Below, one piece after another: positions 25,110 through 27,152 of a stretch of DNA of 27,152 nucleotides; position 1 is the stretch's first letter; each line of letters opens with the position of its first letter. The notes below the pieces were generated by a model, which was not told the DNA's origin, ran no database searches, and saw nothing but the letters and a program-made list of their open reading frames with translations. Source of the DNA: JBFHER01 sp041584055 (GTDB lineage Bacteria > Bacteroidota > Bacteroidia > Bacteroidales > UBA5342); the NCBI GenBank assembly GCA_041584055.1, contig JBFHER010000016.1, forward strand, positions 1 to 27,152, in the 5' to 3' direction. Position numbers and translations under genes: made by a program.

Positions 25110-27152
25110 TTAATTTTCCTCCATTCTTACTAATTCTCCTTTAACATATTCTTTGACACTTACGACAACGTTCTTCCCATCACCGTCTAAACCAGAGATA
25201 TGTATCATTTGTGTTCGCCCGTCAGTCAATTCTACAAGCAAATCATTGGCACTCTCTGCAGTTACCGATTTAATCATTGATTTGGTTTCATAAGGCTCCA
25301 CGACCGACAAATACCTTGCATTTGTGCCATGGCTGCGAACCGCCATTGTTTTTAATCTTGAGGCTTCATCTCCCATGGGATAATCACTCCCAATTTTAGC
25401 TTCAAATCTGGCCACATCCAGGCCCGAAAGATCCACAGAAATGCGTCCTGTAAGCTTATTGCTAGTTGGCATGCCAGGGATTGAATTCTCTAACAGTTCG
25501 CCCTGAATTTTAACGGGCCCTCCGTAATAGTCCAATCCTTTTTGTTCGGGAAGCAATATATTTTCGAATTTTGCAGGAAGTGATGCAAGGAATACCTCGG
25601 AACCATCTTTTAGAATCACTTTTGCATTGCCCCAGAAAATCGTGTTGTTATTGTACTTTCCCGGTGTTTTGGTGGTAAGAACCAGCTGTTTTGATCCGCT
25701 TATATCCACCGATATTTTTTTGCTTCCCAAAATCCACGCACCGGTGCTGTCTCTAACAACGGCATTGCCATCGGCGATTACTTCGTACCAAAGGTGTTTG
25801 TTTACATAAAAACTCTCGTTGGATCCGGCAATCATTATGTCTTTCTTTTTAGGCCATGCATTGAACACATCAATTTTAAGCGGTCCATCCAAACTATGAG
25901 GCAGACGAACGCCGCCATTATCACAGCCTTCGCCCCAGCACATTTCAAATTTGGTGCGTGAGGTACCTTCGGTGTTCCACCAGTTACAATCAGTTACAAA
26001 TTGTGCGCTACTCAAAGGGTCGGTACTCATTTGATTGGTATGGCGTAGGTATTCCTTTTTATCTACCTCGATGCCTTTGAAACCTTTTGCATTGAACATC
26101 CAGTCGAATTGATGTTCTTTTTCAGCGTTCAGATAATCGGCTAACACCACATAATCGTCCATTACCAGCATTAAGCGTCGCTGCATCACGGGTTCAGTAA
26201 AATCGGTACATTCCCCATATTCAGGTGCATCCTCAGGGATGTAAATACTTCTGGCTTCCTTCCATGTGTCCTTTTCAAGGTTATGTCCCCCACCATAAGG
26301 TGGATAACTCCAACGAGAATTGGTTTCCACCACGGTTGCCTGCATCATTTCCCCTGTATGAAATAAGGTGCGGTAATTTTCGACTGGCTGTTGCATCTTC
26401 TCATCCACAACCACCATATTCTTATTGATGGATGTTTGTTTTAAAAATTTATACAGATAACTGCTATAGCCATACCAATACATCAATGTGCCATAAAAAC
26501 TGCGACCGTAGCGCATCATGCTCACCATGTTTGTGCGGTCGAAATGACCATGATAACCACCGTGAGACCCATAATGAAGTGCTGCCTGAATTTGTTCGCG
26601 CTGTTCGCGATCTTTGGTTTGAGAACGCAACTGCACAATCCCCATGTTGTCTGCATAGGCTGATTGCTTCATTTTTTCAGAGCTTACATCCGGTAAATTG
26701 GGGACGCCATACAAGACATCCCGGTCTTTATCCCGGTTAATAATTGCAGCATATTCCGGATCCCGGTAGAGGTAATAGGCCAATTCGTATGATTTACCTG
26801 AGAGTTTCCCTTCAAGGGCATCGTTAACAGCTAGCAGTACGCCACGAAAATCCATAAAAGGAATGGAGGCATCCCACATGTCTTTGATGCCAATGCTATT
26901 GCGTTCTATTTTTCCCCATTTTTCAAATTCCATGCCCATGATGCCACTTTTTCGGCGACTGGCCAACAATGAAAAATGTTTTGATGTGCCCAGCGGGAAT
27001 TGACGATCTTTGAAGTTGATTCCCCAGGGTTGTAAGGCGAGGGCTATTTCGGAGAACTCTGTCGCCACCCACGTGTTGTAACCAACGGCACACTCGTACC
27101 ACCAACCATCGTTCATGATGCCATGCTCCAGGTGTTTGTATATGCCTGTTGA
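25110..27152 (-). CDS. Heparinase II/III-type polysaccharide lyase (upstream paralog), N-terminus beyond the window
   Basis: The frame is open through the right edge: before the ATG at 27116 it reads STGIYKHLEHGI, which aligns with the middle of the neighbouring lyase (PSGIIGQLVHGV). The first ~485 residues are therefore missing and 27116 is not the true start. The visible 680 residues cover the end of the toroid (NDGWWYECAVGYN with its Tyr residues), the heparinase II/III beta-sheet domain with HYGSHGGYHGHFDR, and the NPCBM-like C-terminal part (IFWGNAKVILKDGSEVFL, ENSIPGMP, ISVDLSGLDVARFEA). It is similar to the next protein along its whole visible length, so the pair arose by tandem duplication. 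Differences around the cleft (WYGYSSYLYKF versus WYGYQSYNYKF, and a deletion near PPYGGG) may indicate different chain-position preferences. Its stop is 1 base before the paralog's start, implying translational coupling. Confidence 0.85.
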   Translation of the reverse strand, partial: STGIYKHLEHGIMNDGWWYECAVGYNTWVATEFSEIALALQPWGINFKDRQFPLGTSKHFSLLASRRKSGIMGMEFEKWGKIERNSIGIKDMWDASIPFMDFRGVLLAVNDALEGKLSGKSYELAYYLYRDPEYAAIINRDKDRDVLYGVPNLPDVSSEKMKQSAYADNMGIVQLRSQTKDREQREQIQAALHYGSHGGYHGHFDRTNMVSMMRYGRSFYGTLMYWYGYSSYLYKFLKQTSINKNMVVVDEKMQQPVENYRTLFHTGEMMQATVVETNSRWSYPPYGGGHNLEKDTWKEARSIYIPEDAPEYGECTDFTEPVMQRRLMLVMDDYVVLADYLNAEKEHQFDWMFNAKGFKGIEVDKKEYLRHTNQMSTDPLSSAQFVTDCNWWNTEGTSRTKFEMCWGEGCDNGGVRLPHSLDGPLKIDVFNAWPKKKDIMIAGSNESFYVNKHLWYEVIADGNAVVRDSTGAWILGSKKISVDISGSKQLVLTTKTPGKYNNNTIFWGNAKVILKDGSEVFLASLPAKFENILLPEQKGLDYYGGPVKIQGELLENSIPGMPTSNKLTGRISVDLSGLDVARFEAKIGSDYPMGDEASRLKTMAVRSHGTNARYLSVVEPYETKSMIKSVTAESANDLLVELTDGRTQMIHISGLDGDGKNVVVSVKEYVKGELVRMEEN
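25178..25277. repeat. Near-identical 100-base island shared with the paralogous lyase (copy 2)
   Basis: This is the partner of 21667-21766 in direct orientation, about 3.5 kb away. It is part of the coding sequence of the upstream lyase. Recombination between the copies would remove almost exactly one lyase gene. Confidence 0.75.

Noticed and set aside
1..27152. CRISPR arrays, tRNA/rRNA genes, insertion sequences, attachment sites
   Set aside because: No regularly spaced short repeats, cloverleaf-like sequences, transposase motifs or terminal inverted repeats were noticed. The two lyases are gene paralogs, not a mobile-element duplication with visible ends.

Overview
The window reads as an accessory carbohydrate-degradation locus from a member of the Bacteroidota. 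The signs are a TonB-dependent receptor with an N-terminal STN domain, a DUF4249 lipoprotein, many lipobox signal peptides, large multidomain secreted glycosidases and almost no Shine-Dalgarno signal. A marine or anaerobic Marinilabiliales/Prolixibacteraceae-type host would fit, but that assignment is inference. No rRNA, tRNA, CRISPR array, transposase, sulfatase, SusC/SusD pair or regulator gene is visible. Every convincing gene lies on the minus strand, so transcription runs from position 27152 towards 1. Gaps are 1 to about 145 bases and no stretch over 300 bases lacks a gene, which suggests one long operon or a few consecutive ones.

Layout in transcription order. (1) 27152-21593: two tandem, paralogous heparinase II/III-type proteins, probable polysaccharide lyases; the first is cut by the window edge. 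(2) 21458-16430: a Tat-exported protein with a predicted alpha/alpha-toroid, a ThuA-domain protein, and a GH67/GH20-like lipoprotein. (3) 16407-13966: a GH95 alpha-L-fucosidase/alpha-L-galactosidase. (4) 13959-7329: an AT-richer four-gene block made of a small secreted protein of unknown function, an STN/carboxypeptidase-regulatory-like/plug/barrel TonB-dependent receptor, a DUF4249 lipoprotein, and a macroglobulin (MG2)-like secreted protein. (5) 7223-300: a GH141-like right-handed beta-helix lipoprotein, a second and larger GH67/GH20-like lipoprotein with C-terminal Ig-like domains, and a Kelch-propeller protein fused to a 3-keto-disaccharide hydrolase (DUF1080) domain. (6) 155-1: the start of a DUF1593/Sde182-type nucleoside-hydrolase-like protein, cut by the left edge.

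Taken together, the enzymes suggest breakdown of a glycan containing uronic acid (lyases, GH67-like enzymes) and L-fucose or L-galactose (GH95, GH141-like). The DUF1080 domain and the ThuA protein raise the possibility that 3-keto-glycoside chemistry is also used. The most unusual point is that the only outer-membrane transporter here is not SusCD but an STN-type receptor with a DUF4249 lipoprotein and an MG2-like partner, lodged between CAZyme genes with tight spacing. That block, the two divergent GH67/GH20-like enzymes and the unassigned toroid protein are the best candidates for undescribed biology. The substrate cannot be read from the sequence, and neighbouring SusCD genes may lie outside the window.
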